From: Paludibacter propionicigenes
GTDB lineage: Bacteria; Bacteroidota; Bacteroidia; Bacteroidales; JAIFNL01
Direction of reading: 5' to 3'
Assembly: GCA_020721325.1 (NCBI GenBank)
Contig: DYNA01000009.1
Span: 1 to 50,980, forward strand
DNA length: 50,980 nt
The notes under the pieces are model-generated. The model saw only the letters and a list, made by a program, of their open reading frames with translations. It was not told where the DNA came from and searched no databases. Numbering within the stretch: the first letter of the stretch is position 1; each line of letters begins with the position of its first letter. Positions 8,775 to 18,377 of this stretch are shown piece after piece. Position numbers and translations under genes: made by a program.

Positions 8775-9767
8775 ATGGAAAGAAAATTGTATTCAAAACA
8801 AGAAGTAGAAAAATTTATTTCTGCTGGAAATAAAATGGTATTAACAGCCGACGAAAATATTTTAAAACAATTGCCCAAAGGCAATTGGGTAGGAGGAACT
8901 ACACCCTACTTTATGGATAAAAAAGCTGGAATAATTACCAAAGAACTTATTTTTGTAGATGATTTTACAGAAATAGCAGTCGATTTTAAAATCGAACAGT
9001 TTTCGAAAGAAAACATTCAAAATATTGCTCTAAATTCGTATGAAAATGGATTTTCGGTATTAATTTTGCCACTCGATGCACCGGTTTACTACGAATTTGC
9101 ATTAAATTCATTAACCTACAATCAAATTTTTCAAAATCCGGTGGTTGGCTATGTAGCTGGTTTCGATTTTGCCGACTTTGGAAAAGTTACTGCCAAAGTT
9201 ATAAACGGTCAAACACTACAAATACTTGAAAATGATGCAATAGCATTACACATTCAATTGCCGGAAAATAAAATTGCTCGTGCAGAAATATTAAATCTCG
9301 ACACGATTGCTCCCAATTCGGATACCATCGTTTTTGAAAGAACTTCGTTCGTGCAATCGGACTGTTTTATCAATGGAAAAAAACGAAATCTTGCCGAATA
9401 TTTATTTGAAACAAAATACAAAGAAACAGCTCCACGCCCTTTAATAGCCAATACTAACGGGGCTTTAATCAATCGAGATATTAAAAATATTGATTTAGAG
9501 AAAAAAGAAGTTTCGTTTTTTTCACCTGTTTATGCCGAAGACAAATATTACTTGACAAATGTCATAGTAGATTATCAAACTTTGTTTAATTTTGAATTAA
9601 CTAAAATTGAAGTAAAACCTTTATATACAGCTATTTGTGTATCTTACTATCTGTTAGGAAACTTTGAAAATAAAAAAATAAATATTGAAGGAGTTTTCGC
9701 TTTTGGCGAAATAGCCTATCAACTTCTCAACAAAACCCTTGTAATGCTGATAATTGATGAAAATTGA
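8775..9767 (+). CDS. Conserved protein with GNWVGGTTPYFM motif (possibly DUF6976)
   Basis: A 330-residue soluble protein with no signal peptide or membrane helix. Near residue 30-47 it carries LPKGNWVGGTTPYFM, which from memory resembles the DUF6976 family (gamma-proteobacterial and other members, function unknown) and loosely the Gly-rich start of FIST sensory domains. A second conserved-looking patch is PRPLIANTNGALINRDI (about 217-233). The frame extends to a TTG at 8766, but the ATG at 8775, 2 nt after the upstream stop, is the natural start. It is the second gene of a bounded bicistron. A small-molecule sensing or signalling role is conceivable but unproven. Confidence 0.72.
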   Translation: MERKLYSKQEVEKFISAGNKMVLTADENILKQLPKGNWVGGTTPYFMDKKAGIITKELIFVDDFTEIAVDFKIEQFSKENIQNIALNSYENGFSVLILPLDAPVYYEFALNSLTYNQIFQNPVVGYVAGFDFADFGKVTAKVINGQTLQILENDAIALHIQLPENKIARAEILNLDTIAPNSDTIVFERTSFVQSDCFINGKKRNLAEYLFETKYKETAPRPLIANTNGALINRDIKNIDLEKKEVSFFSPVYAEDKYYLTNVIVDYQTLFNFELTKIEVKPLYTAICVSYYLLGNFENKKINIEGVFAFGEIAYQLLNKTLVMLIIDEN

Positions 9768-9791
9768 TTGGAAAAAAATCAATTCACAAAA

Positions 9792-9827
9792 AACCCCGAA
9801 ATTTTAATTTAATAAAATTTTGGGGTT
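9792..9827. terminator. Bidirectional terminator
   Basis: 15-bp stem (AACCCCGAAATTTTA against TAAAATTTTGGGGTT, one G-U) with a 6-nt loop and T-rich flanks. It separates the rightward bicistron from the leftward HAD gene. Confidence 0.85.
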
Positions 9828-9869
9828 CTATTTTTTTATAATTATTTTTGCAAAAAAAATTATAAATAC

Positions 9870-10628
9870 TTAATTTTCAAACCACTGAGCTATTTTAACA
9901 AAATCAAATTCTTCAATATCCTCCACAACCACATGCGCACCACAAGCTTTAAGCTCGTGTACGTTGTTTTCGCGTGCAAGCCCCAAAACCAAACCAAAAC
10001 CACCTGAAACACCGGCAGTTACACCAGAGATAGCATCTTCAACAATAACAGTTCGCAACGGATTAGCACCTAAATTTTTAGCAGCTAAAATAAAAATATC
10101 CGGTTCGGGTTTGCCTTTCAAACCCATTTCTGCCGAAATTTCGCCATCTACACGAGTATCAAAGAGTTGCAATAAATTTGCAGCTTTCAAAACCGTTTGA
10201 CAGTTCTTACTCGATGAAGCAACTCCAATGGGAATATTTTCGGCTTTCAATTTTCTAATTAGCTCAACTGTAGAAGGATAGACTTCAACACCATCGCGCT
10301 CTAAAATTTGATTGATAACTTCATTTTTCCGATTTCCAAGCCCGCAAACCGTTTGCATTTGAGTGCTATCAGTCTCATTACCAAAAGGTAAATTAATATT
10401 TCTCGAAAGCAAAAAATCTTGCACCCCTTTGTATCGGGGTTTTCCATCAACATAAGGCAAATAATCGCCTTCGTGCGTAAATGGCTTAAATTCAATACGA
10501 TGCTCAATAGAATATTTGTTCAAAAATTCATTAAACATTTCTGTCCAAGCCTTGCTATGCACCAAAGCTGTCTTAGTTATTACGCCATCTAAATCGAAAA
10601 TAACGGCATCAAAATTGTATTTTTTCAT
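9870..10628 (-). CDS. HAD-superfamily beta-phosphoglucomutase-like enzyme
   Basis: This 252-residue protein has the complete HAD core: motif I FDLDGVI with nucleophile D12 and general acid D14, motif II in ASSSKN, the motif III lysine in KGKPEPD, and motif IV VEDAISGV. An alpha-helical cap (about 20-100) holds the longer insert typical of 'beta-phosphoglucomutase family hydrolases'. Such proteins isomerise beta-glucose-1-phosphate or dephosphorylate sugar phosphates. No GH65 disaccharide phosphorylase lies nearby, which would have supported the mutase role, so the exact substrate is open. A -7 box (TACTTTTG on the minus strand, about 10637-10644) lies just upstream of the start. Confidence 0.88.
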   Translation of the reverse strand: MKKYNFDAVIFDLDGVITKTALVHSKAWTEMFNEFLNKYSIEHRIEFKPFTHEGDYLPYVDGKPRYKGVQDFLLSRNINLPFGNETDSTQMQTVCGLGNRKNEVINQILERDGVEVYPSTVELIRKLKAENIPIGVASSSKNCQTVLKAANLLQLFDTRVDGEISAEMGLKGKPEPDIFILAAKNLGANPLRTVIVEDAISGVTAGVSGGFGLVLGLARENNVHELKACGAHVVVEDIEEFDFVKIAQWFEN

Positions 10629-10784
10629 ACTATATTTTTTTACAAAAGTAAATTTTTTTAATAAAAAAGAAAATTTAAAATTGAAATTTTCATAAAATTT
10701 ATTAATATACGATTTGATTTTTTAAATTTTTGATTTTAAATTTTTATATTTGTCTAATTTTTTTATTAAAATATATTTTTCAAA

Positions 10785-11525
10785 ATGAGCAGAAATACAT
10801 ACTTTTTATATGTACTATTGTATTTATTAACAAATAGTTACAATGTTTTTTCGCAAGAAGAAGAGAAAAAAGATTTATGGGATACAAAATTGAGTTTAGG
10901 AACTTATTTTTATACCGGAAATACCGAAAAGTTTGATTTAGTATCTGACTTTCAATTAGTTAGAAAAGACACCATTATTGAATCAAATTTATTTTTCAAA
11001 GCATCTTATGGCGAAGTAGAAAAAATCCAAAACAAACAAGAATTTTCCGGTGGACTTAAATTTGACTACAGACCTTGGAGTGTTTTTTCGCCTTTTGTTT
11101 TGGTTTCGCTTTACAATAACAAGTTCAAAGACATAGAGTTAAGAATTTCTTCGTTTTTAGGAGCTAAATATTCGTTTTATATGACAAACCAAAGCGATTT
11201 ATCGATAAGTGCTGCTATTGAGTACGATACAGAAAGATTTTACGAATCTTCTCCCAACAAAGAAAAGTTTAGACTTTCCATTCGTCCGCGAATTTTACAA
11301 AACATTGGCAAAAATGCTGAATTTTCGGCACTTTGCTTTTATCAACCCAATTTAAAAGACTTTGATGATTATAATTTTGTAGGCAGTATTGGACTTTCTA
11401 CAAAATTGTTACAAAAAATTTCTTTAAAACTCTCATATACTTATGATTACGAAAGTATGCCCATACTTGAAACAATTAAAAAGACAGATACTTCGTTTAT
11501 TACTTCAATAGTTCTTAATTTTTAA
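10785..11525 (+). CDS. DUF481-family outer-membrane protein
   Basis: 246 residues with a signal peptide (about 1-23, ending NVFSQ) followed by strictly alternating amphipathic beta strands and a C-terminal phenylalanine (IVLNF), the hallmark of a BamA-inserted beta-barrel. The opening LWDTKLSLGTYFYTGNTEKF matches the DUF481/YdiY pattern ('GN' strand start), known in some bacteria as salt-induced outer-membrane proteins. Function in Bacteroidota is not established. A -7 box TATATTTG at 10745-10752 lies 33 nt before the ATG. It opens a series of exported proteins, but a gap of about 145 nt follows, so co-transcription is uncertain. Confidence 0.85.
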   Translation: MSRNTYFLYVLLYLLTNSYNVFSQEEEKKDLWDTKLSLGTYFYTGNTEKFDLVSDFQLVRKDTIIESNLFFKASYGEVEKIQNKQEFSGGLKFDYRPWSVFSPFVLVSLYNNKFKDIELRISSFLGAKYSFYMTNQSDLSISAAIEYDTERFYESSPNKEKFRLSIRPRILQNIGKNAEFSALCFYQPNLKDFDDYNFVGSIGLSTKLLQKISLKLSYTYDYESMPILETIKKTDTSFITSIVLNF

Positions 11526-11669
11526 AATCAATTCATCTAATTTTTTTATTCAATACTTCCATTTTTTTTTATAAAAAAAAATATTATTGCTTAAAAAAGA
11601 ATTGTTTTTACAATAAAAATTTATAAATTCAATAAATCTTTTTTTTAACATTTTTTAATAAATATCGAA

Positions 11670-12332
11670 ATGAAAACTTTAAAAAACATTACTAAAAAAT
11701 TAAATTTCAGTACTTATTTATTGTTAATAGTATTGGTAAGTTTTGCATTGAGCGGAACAAGTTGTAAAGCTAAAAAGGAAGCCAAAGAAAAGGCACGCAT
11801 TGAAGCTGAGCGAGTTGCAAAAGCCATTGAAGAGTTAAATGCCCTGTTAATAGATGAAGTTAGCACGCCCGACCAATTGCAATCGAAGCTCGATGCCGTT
11901 AAAATTCGTAAAATTCAGAACGAAGAAGTAAATGGTTTGATTGAATTAAATCAAAAAAGAATTGACGAAAAAAGAGCAAAAATTGAACTGGAACGCAAAA
12001 AAGAAGAGGAAAAAAAGAAGGAAGAAGAGAAAAAAGTTATTCTAAAAACTGATGAACAACTCGACCTTTATTTGCAACAAATTGCTACTGCTCCAACTGC
12101 TGATGTCGCTAATAATTTAATAACTAAGGTTTTAGAAATGTTTGCTTCGCCCACAGCCGATGTTTTAATTATCATAAGTAAAGCAGGAAGCGAAGTAGAT
12201 TACGACAAACCAACCAACATTAAAACATATTTAAACTATGTTAAAGACCAAAAACTTTACAGCAAGCGCATTGAAGCTCTTGAAATGGATAATTCCGGTA
12301 AAATAAAATTGTTAGAATTAATCAATAGATAA
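11670..12332 (+). CDS. Lipoprotein with charged coiled coil
   Basis: 220 residues. A long N-region and hydrophobic segment end in the lipobox-like LSGTSC (Cys32), so it should be lipid-anchored. Residues about 33-125 are an extreme Lys/Glu/Ala coiled coil (EEKKKEEEKK), followed by a compact C-terminal domain with T(D/A)EQLDLYLQQI. No family is recognised. It is the second exported protein in the cluster leading to the LRR protein, and its stop is 41 nt before the next start. It is probably periplasmic or on the outer membrane, perhaps as a spacer or scaffold. Confidence 0.75.
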   Translation: MKTLKNITKKLNFSTYLLLIVLVSFALSGTSCKAKKEAKEKARIEAERVAKAIEELNALLIDEVSTPDQLQSKLDAVKIRKIQNEEVNGLIELNQKRIDEKRAKIELERKKEEEKKKEEEKKVILKTDEQLDLYLQQIATAPTADVANNLITKVLEMFASPTADVLIIISKAGSEVDYDKPTNIKTYLNYVKDQKLYSKRIEALEMDNSGKIKLLELINR

Positions 12333-12373
12333 TAAAATTTTATAAAATATAGAACCAAATTATAAATTTATAT

Positions 12374-12949
12374 ATGAAAAAAAATATTTTAGTCCTTGCA
12401 ATATTTTTAGTTATTGCAAATTTTGTAACCGCACAAAACGAAATTAGCCCCGAACGCAAAAAAGCAATCGACAGTTTGGCTCTCGAAAAAGTACGCGATT
12501 TAGGCAAATACATCGCCGTAATTGGAAACAAAGAAACTCCTTGGTCTGAAGCTAATCGAGTAATAGATAGAGCTGTAGAACTATTTATGGAAGGTAGTAA
12601 AATGGATGTTTCGCTTTTAGGACGAAAAAAAGTCAATAGCTATCCGGTTCGCGAATATTTGGAACGCTTGATGCGTTTGAATTACGATAAGGTTGAAATT
12701 GAATGGTTTAACATAGAATATGTTTCTGACCTTGTGCGTCAACCAGACGGAACTTATGTAGGGGTTATAACAATTTATCAACGTTTTTCGGCGTATGATA
12801 AAGAGAAAGGGCTTGTTTATCAAGACGTTACTAAAAAAGATATTACCATTTATGTAAAACGAAAAGAAACTCAAATTGCCGGTCGCATAGTAGGTTTTTG
12901 GGACGTTTTATTGGGTGATGTTAAAGTAACAGAAACTAAACGTAAATAA
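12374..12949 (+). CDS. Secreted protein sharing a domain with the LRR protein
   Basis: 191 residues with a cleavable signal peptide (about 1-20, ending VTAQ). The body (about 85-185) aligns by eye with residues about 90-190 of the LRR protein at 13908. Both have a YL helix, a (K)V(E/K) strand, a 'PDGTYVGVITIYQ' / 'EPYFTVTLNR' strand, a 'G...Y.D' / 'G..V.NN' loop, then an I(T/E)I strand and a final 'GFWD' / 'SFYT' strand. I infer a small alpha/beta domain used both alone and as a cap on LRRs. The function is unknown, and neighbours 11670 and 13050 are exported too. Confidence 0.75.
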   Translation: MKKNILVLAIFLVIANFVTAQNEISPERKKAIDSLALEKVRDLGKYIAVIGNKETPWSEANRVIDRAVELFMEGSKMDVSLLGRKKVNSYPVREYLERLMRLNYDKVEIEWFNIEYVSDLVRQPDGTYVGVITIYQRFSAYDKEKGLVYQDVTKKDITIYVKRKETQIAGRIVGFWDVLLGDVKVTETKRK

Positions 12950-12972
12950 TTGATATACAACACAATGACAAG

Positions 12973-13023
12973 ATAAAACTTTCCTCAAAAAGTTTTTATA
13001 AAAACAATTTCGGAAAGTTTTAT
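12973..13023 (+). terminator. Intergenic hairpin/terminator
   Basis: 12-bp perfect arms ATAAAACTTTCC and GGAAAGTTTTAT enclose a second small hairpin (GTTTTTATAAAAAC). The right arm runs into TTTTG. It could end the 12374 transcript or attenuate the next gene. Its arm resembles the hairpin at 36254-36290. Confidence 0.6.
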
Positions 13024-13049
13024 TTTGAAAAAAAAGACAGTAAAAATAG

Positions 13050-13877
13050 ATGAAAAAAAATATGAAAAAAATATTTTTCTTCTTGGTAATTAGCTTATTT
13101 TTTTATCCCTTAAAAGCTCAGGTTTACCTCGACAATGTGGTAGATGATGAGTCGGATTTATATGCTCAAACCAAGCAAATTAACCAGTTTTTTCGACGTT
13201 TTAATGCCGAAGAAACCAAAAAAGGCAAGCGTTTGTATGAAAAAGATAAGAATTTTCGCGACCCCGATTTGCGTAAAGAATATTTAGAAAATCTATTCGA
13301 TTTTGAAAATAAACAAATAAGCCAATCGCTTAAAAATGAATTTATTAATGAGCTTGTTCCTTCAAATGCAAATTACATAGATTTTTATGACCACGATTGG
13401 TATGCTGAAATTGATGCCGCTTTCAAATACAAAGGCAAAAGCACAAATATAGTGATGTTTATGAAAATTGAGAAAGACCGTTTAGGCTATAAATGGGTCA
13501 TTTCAAATATTCATTTTCACGAATTTACTAAAATGTTTTTTCCAGATACTACCGGCACTAAAGCTCCTCATTTTATTCACCCGATGAGCCATGAAATAAA
13601 ATTTATGAGCTTAAAGCGAATTTTTGACCAAACGAAAGCTTTAGAGTATTATTCAAAAAAAGAATTTATACCCGATTATTTAACTCTTTTCTTGTTTGAA
13701 ATAAAAAATGGAAATTTAGTTTACGAAGATGTAAACGATTTGAAATTTCATTTTTTACAAGTCGATGGGTGGTATTTTGAAATTCAATATTTCAACAGAA
13801 GTGGTTACAATACCGGTTGGTTAATATCTAATTTACTGAAAGTGAGCGATGAAGATAAAAATCAGTTCAAATTTTAA
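13050..13877 (+). CDS. Secreted protein of unknown function
   Basis: 275 residues with a signal peptide (about 1-23, ending LKAQ). No family is recognised. The mature part is alpha/beta with an N-terminal Gln/Lys-rich helix region and an NTF2-like-looking middle (DWYAEIDAAFKYKGKSTNIV then KWVISNIHF), and a C-terminal strand pair (GWYFEIQYFNRSGYNTGWL). Trp and Tyr are frequent, typical of exported Bacteroidota domains. The gene sits between two secreted genes and 30 nt before the LRR gene, so it is probably co-expressed with it. A second in-frame Met at 13062 is an alternative start that would still leave a signal peptide. Confidence 0.72.
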   Translation: MKKNMKKIFFFLVISLFFYPLKAQVYLDNVVDDESDLYAQTKQINQFFRRFNAEETKKGKRLYEKDKNFRDPDLRKEYLENLFDFENKQISQSLKNEFINELVPSNANYIDFYDHDWYAEIDAAFKYKGKSTNIVMFMKIEKDRLGYKWVISNIHFHEFTKMFFPDTTGTKAPHFIHPMSHEIKFMSLKRIFDQTKALEYYSKKEFIPDYLTLFLFEIKNGNLVYEDVNDLKFHFLQVDGWYFEIQYFNRSGYNTGWLISNLLKVSDEDKNQFKF

Positions 13878-13907
13878 ACATCATTTTTTTATAAAAAAAT
13901 AAAATTT

Positions 13908-16415
13908 ATGAAAATTAAAAAGCAAAAATTTATACTCTTACTTGCCTTTTTGCTCTTATTTGCAGGGCAGATGTGGGCGCAAGAAGCAACTTCGGAAGCG
14001 GAAGTAAAAAAATATGAAACCGAAATAAAAGATTTGGTAAAATATTTGGAAGATACATTTAACTTTTTAGGAGGCGACGAACCAGCCAGCGAAAAAGAAG
14101 TTGTTATCAGCGAAAGTTATTTAAAAGTTTTTCGCGACAGCGAAATTCAAATAGAAGATGACCTTGATGAATCGCGTGAAACACCTATGAATAAGAACGT
14201 TCAGTCTTATTTGCAAGATATTGATTTCTTTTTTAAAGAAGTTAAATTTACTTTTGACATAGAAAGCATCAAACATGCTTATAATGAGCGCAAAGAGCCT
14301 TATTTTACGGTTACTCTCAATCGAAATTTAAGTGGAACTGATATTAAAGGTAAAACCGTTAATAACAACAAAGTCAGATACATAGAGATTAGTTTTAACG
14401 AATCGGAAAGAGATTTAAAAGTGATTAGTTTTTATACCACAAAACTCGACGAAAGTGCCGATTTGCGCTATTGGTGGGATAATCTTTCCGAAAATTGGAA
14501 AAATATTCTTTCAAAAGGAATGAAAATTGATGGCAAAATTTCGGATACGCAAATTAAAAATATTGTAAATTTGGAAGAAATTGACCTTTCGATAAACAAA
14601 GAAATAACTGATTTGCAGCCACTAAGCCGCTTAACTAAGCTTAGAAAAGTAAATTGCTCAAATACCAATGTGAACAATGTTGATGGTTTAAGAAATTTAA
14701 TTAATTTGGAAATTTTAGATTGCTCAAATACAAAGATTACAAATTTTGAATCATTAAAATATACTACTAATTTAAGAAATTTATATTTTAATAATACCTC
14801 TGTAACCGATATTCAGCAGCTTGAAAATTTTTATTCGTTGCAACAATTGCACATGAACAAAACTTTGGTAACCAATTTACAGCCATTGGAATTTGCCGAA
14901 GAACTTTCTGACTTACGTATCAACGAAACTCAGATTTCGGATATTTCTTTTTTGAAAGAACTTGAAAATATTGAAAATTTTTATGCCAATGGTTCAAAAA
15001 TATCGAATATTGATGTTGTGGCTAATTTTAAGAAATTAACGGTTCTTGATATTGGAAATACCTCAGTTTCAAATATTTCAATGGTTTCTAAACTTGAAAA
15101 TTTGCAAAAAATAATCATCGATAACACTCCTACATCGGAAATAGAGTCGCTTTCGGGTATGAAATCATTGATTAGAATTTACTGCGATAACACTAAAATT
15201 AAAAGCGAACAAGCATCCGCTTTTATGCAAAAAAATAAAAATACTTTGGTAATGTACGACTCTCAAATTCTATTTTCGTGGTGGAAAGAAATGCCAACTG
15301 CTTGGCGTACCATTTTAGGCAATCAAATAGCTCTTTCGGGCGAACCCGGAAAAGAAGAATTGCAATTGATGGCAAACATACAAAAAATAGATGTGCATGG
15401 AAATAAGGAAATTACAACTTTAGACCCACTTTCGCGCTTGAACAAATTAGAAATTTTAAACGCCGAAGGCACAGGTATCTCAGATTTGATGCCTTTGCTT
15501 AACTTGCTCGATTTGAAAGAGTTAAATATTGCAAATACTTCTGTTAAGGTTTTGAATCCCATTTTGAAACTCACAAAATTGCAAAATTTAAACATTACAA
15601 ATACGCAAGTAGTTGAACTATTGCCACTTAAAGACCTTAAAAATTTAGAGTGCATCAATTTTGACAATACAAAAGTTTCAAGTATTTCGGTTTTGAACGA
15701 CCACAAAAATTTAAAATTTATTTATGCCGATAAATCGGAAATTAAAGAAGATAAAGTGGACAATTTTAATGCGCAAAATCCTGATTGTCTGGTAGTTTAC
15801 CAAACCGAAAGTTTAATGGCTTGGTGGAATGGTTTAGACGCAACTTGGCTCGATTTTTTCAAAAAAGAATTTAAAATAGAAGACAAACCGGACAGACTTC
15901 AAGCTCATAAATTGCTAAATACCAAAGAAATAGCCTTTTCCGGCGATGCCTTTAAAACTCTAACTCCTTTAACAAAATTAAAAGGACTTGAAAATTTAAC
16001 TTTTACCGACACACGCATTGAAGATTTGTCGCCTTTGGCTAATCACAAATACTTGAAAATTTTAAAGATAGCTGAAAATCCGGGCATTAATAATTTGAGT
16101 GCTTTGAGGTCATACAGTCGATTAGAAATTCTGGATTTACAAAATACTTTGGTAAAAGATTTAAGCCCGCTCGGTACCATTATTAGCCTTAAAATATTGA
16201 AAATCAATGGTACAAAAGTAATTTCGCTTAAAGCATTAGCGGGATTAAAAAATTTGGAACAAATCGAATTTTTTAATACAAAAGTTTGGTTTTTGAAACC
16301 GCTTTATACCATGCCAAATATTCAGAAAGTTAAATGTTACAATACAAAAGTACAAAAATTTTTGGTAAACAAATACAAAGAAGCCAAACCGAATGTAGAT
16401 GTTGTTTATTATTAA
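13908..16415 (+). CDS. Large secreted leucine-rich-repeat protein, three-module
   Basis: 835 residues. A signal peptide (about 1-25, ending MWAQ) is followed by an N-terminal alpha/beta domain (about 30-185) also seen in the 12374 protein. Three arrays of 22-residue leucine-rich repeats of the 'LxxLxxLxxLxxLxIxNTxVxDLxPL' kind follow. Each array opens with a conserved WW...W helix: RYWWDNLSENW (about 187), FSWWKEMPTAW (about 456) and MAWWNGLDATW (about 637). The repeats resemble internalin-like or receptor LRRs that bind proteins. No sorting domain of the T9SS type or membrane anchor is seen at the C-terminus (ends NVDVVYY). It likely binds a protein or polysaccharide ligand outside the cell. 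The 12374 and 13050 genes are natural partners. Confidence 0.9.
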   Translation: MKIKKQKFILLLAFLLLFAGQMWAQEATSEAEVKKYETEIKDLVKYLEDTFNFLGGDEPASEKEVVISESYLKVFRDSEIQIEDDLDESRETPMNKNVQSYLQDIDFFFKEVKFTFDIESIKHAYNERKEPYFTVTLNRNLSGTDIKGKTVNNNKVRYIEISFNESERDLKVISFYTTKLDESADLRYWWDNLSENWKNILSKGMKIDGKISDTQIKNIVNLEEIDLSINKEITDLQPLSRLTKLRKVNCSNTNVNNVDGLRNLINLEILDCSNTKITNFESLKYTTNLRNLYFNNTSVTDIQQLENFYSLQQLHMNKTLVTNLQPLEFAEELSDLRINETQISDISFLKELENIENFYANGSKISNIDVVANFKKLTVLDIGNTSVSNISMVSKLENLQKIIIDNTPTSEIESLSGMKSLIRIYCDNTKIKSEQASAFMQKNKNTLVMYDSQILFSWWKEMPTAWRTILGNQIALSGEPGKEELQLMANIQKIDVHGNKEITTLDPLSRLNKLEILNAEGTGISDLMPLLNLLDLKELNIANTSVKVLNPILKLTKLQNLNITNTQVVELLPLKDLKNLECINFDNTKVSSISVLNDHKNLKFIYADKSEIKEDKVDNFNAQNPDCLVVYQTESLMAWWNGLDATWLDFFKKEFKIEDKPDRLQAHKLLNTKEIAFSGDAFKTLTPLTKLKGLENLTFTDTRIEDLSPLANHKYLKILKIAENPGINNLSALRSYSRLEILDLQNTLVKDLSPLGTIISLKILKINGTKVISLKALAGLKNLEQIEFFNTKVWFLKPLYTMPNIQKVKCYNTKVQKFLVNKYKEAKPNVDVVYY

Positions 16416-16435
16416 TACATTAGCCCTATTTTTTG

Positions 16436-16466
16436 AAAAAAGGTAAGAATTTTTCTTACCTTTTTT
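16436..16466 (+). terminator. Terminator of the LRR gene cluster
   Basis: 12-bp stem (AAAAAAGGTAAG with CTTACCTTTTTT), 7-nt loop and a T run, 21 nt past the LRR stop codon. A textbook intrinsic terminator. Confidence 0.9.
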
Positions 16467-16623
16467 TGTTTAAAAAAGTTAAATTTTATTTTTAAAGATA
16501 CAATATTTGATTAATTTTGCCATTGATATTTATCTAAACTACTAACTTTTTTGTATTTAAAATATTGATTTTTAATGTGTTAAAAATTAAAATTAAATTA
16601 CAAAAATATGGAAAAACAAAAAC

Positions 16624-18306
16624 ATGCAAACAATTAATGACGTATTAACAGTAATTGACAGTTGGATTGGGGGTTCAATCGGCTTTGTTTTGGCACTCTT
16701 AGGTACCGGATTATTTTTTACCATTTATTTAAAATTTCCGCAAATTCGATATTTTCGGCACGCCATTCGGATAGTGAAAGGAAAATACGATAAAAAAACA
16801 GATGCTGGTGATACTTCTCATTTTCAAGCCCTTGCAACTGCACTTTCGGGTACTGTAGGCACCGGAAACATAGCAGGAGTAGCTTTAGCCATACATTTGG
16901 GCGGTCCGGCGGCTTTGTTTTGGATGCTGATGACTGCCATGCTTGGTATGACCACTAAGTTTGTGGAAGTTACGCTTTCGCACAAATATCGTGAATTTGC
17001 CAAAGACGGTTCAGTAGCCGGCGGACCGATGTATTACATGAAAAATGCCTTGAATATGAAATGGTTAGCAGCTATTTTTGCTGTGGCTACCGTTTTATCG
17101 TCTTTTGGAACGGGAAGTTTGCCTCAAATCAACAGCATCTCCAATGCTATGTTTAGTACATTCAAAATCAATCACATAATAACTGGAGGCGTACTTGCAA
17201 TTGTACTGGGTTTTATTATTATTGGAGGAATTAAAAGAATTGCAAAAGTGAGCGAAAGTTTAGTGCCAACAATGGCAATCATCTATTTTATTGGTTCTTT
17301 TGCCGTAATATTTTATAACTACCAAAATATTTTGCCGTCTTTGTATTCGATTGTATCTGACATATTTACGGGTACAGCCGCAACCGGTGGATTTTTGGGA
17401 GCTACTTTTTCGTATGCTTTTAATCGAGGAGTTAATCGGGGCTTGTTTTCAAACGAAGCCGGACAAGGCTCTGCACCGATTGCACACGCCGCCGCACGTG
17501 CGCATGAGCCGGTTTCGGAAGGAATGGTTGCTATTTTAGAACCTTTTATTGATACTGTAATTATCTGTATGCTAACAGGTTTGGTATTACTTTCTTCGGG
17601 TGTTTGGAAAGAAAAATACTCCAATAATTTTCAAATGGCTGATATTGAAATTTTAGAAAAACAATTAGATGCTAACGATAAAAATCAGGTAAAACTTCTT
17701 CAAAATCACTTGAGCGGTGTTGAAAAATTGCCGAATTTTACTGGCGAATTACTGATTGTGGACGGAATCATTCAAAATCATTTAACCATATTACACGCTC
17801 GTTCGATAGCCGAAGATGTAAAAGTTTATGAAAAATCGGAACTTTTTACCGGCACCTTGCAAGTAAAAACTGGAAAATTAAATTTCACTAAAAATACTGA
17901 TTATAAGAATGTTACATTAGTTGGAAAATCACTTTTGCACTCGGCGCCGCTCACTACCGAAGCTTTCAAACGCAGCTTTTTTGGCGATTTTGGGCAATAC
18001 ATTGTTGCCATTGGACTTTTGCTTTTTGCTTTTTCTACTGCCATCTCTTGGTCGTATTATGGCGATAGAGCTATGACTTATTTATTTGGCACTAAGTCAG
18101 TTATATATTATCGCATCGTTTATGTTATTGGATTTTTCTTTGCAGCTTTTACCGATACTACCATCATTTGGACTCTTTCGGGAATCACCATTGCATTAAT
18201 GACCATTCCAAACTTATTTGGTATTTTTATGCTTCGCAAAGAAATGAAAACAACGATTAAAACTTATTGGGAAGATTTTGAAAAAGAAAACAATAAATCG
18301 AAGTAA
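16624..18306 (+). CDS. Alanine/glycine:cation symporter (AGCS family)
   Basis: 560 residues with about 11 membrane helices. It carries the AGCS signatures [17 protein letters not shown] (about 79-95, sodium/substrate site) and [20 protein letters not shown] (about 265-284). It takes up alanine or glycine with sodium across the inner membrane. Family members usually have about 450-500 residues. Here an inserted soluble segment of roughly 110 residues (about 338-450), starting after GVWKEKY, interrupts helices near the C-terminal third. Bacteroidota versions often carry such inserts. The ATG at 16624 gives the usual N-terminus; the nearby upstream ATG (about 16607) is out of frame. It is monocistronic by position. 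Confidence 0.93.
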   Translation: MQTINDVLTVIDSWIGGSIGFVLALLGTGLFFTIYLKFPQIRYFRHAIRIVKGKYDKKTDAGDTSHFQALATALSGTVGTGNIAGVALAIHLGGPAALFWMLMTAMLGMTTKFVEVTLSHKYREFAKDGSVAGGPMYYMKNALNMKWLAAIFAVATVLSSFGTGSLPQINSISNAMFSTFKINHIITGGVLAIVLGFIIIGGIKRIAKVSESLVPTMAIIYFIGSFAVIFYNYQNILPSLYSIVSDIFTGTAATGGFLGATFSYAFNRGVNRGLFSNEAGQGSAPIAHAAARAHEPVSEGMVAILEPFIDTVIICMLTGLVLLSSGVWKEKYSNNFQMADIEILEKQLDANDKNQVKLLQNHLSGVEKLPNFTGELLIVDGIIQNHLTILHARSIAEDVKVYEKSELFTGTLQVKTGKLNFTKNTDYKNVTLVGKSLLHSAPLTTEAFKRSFFGDFGQYIVAIGLLLFAFSTAISWSYYGDRAMTYLFGTKSVIYYRIVYVIGFFFAAFTDTTIIWTLSGITIALMTIPNLFGIFMLRKEMKTTIKTYWEDFEKENNKSK

Positions 18307-18377
18307 CGAAAAAACAGAAATAATTTCTTTCTTAAAAAAAAAAAGAAGATAAAATCCAAAATCTAAAAATCTGTTAG

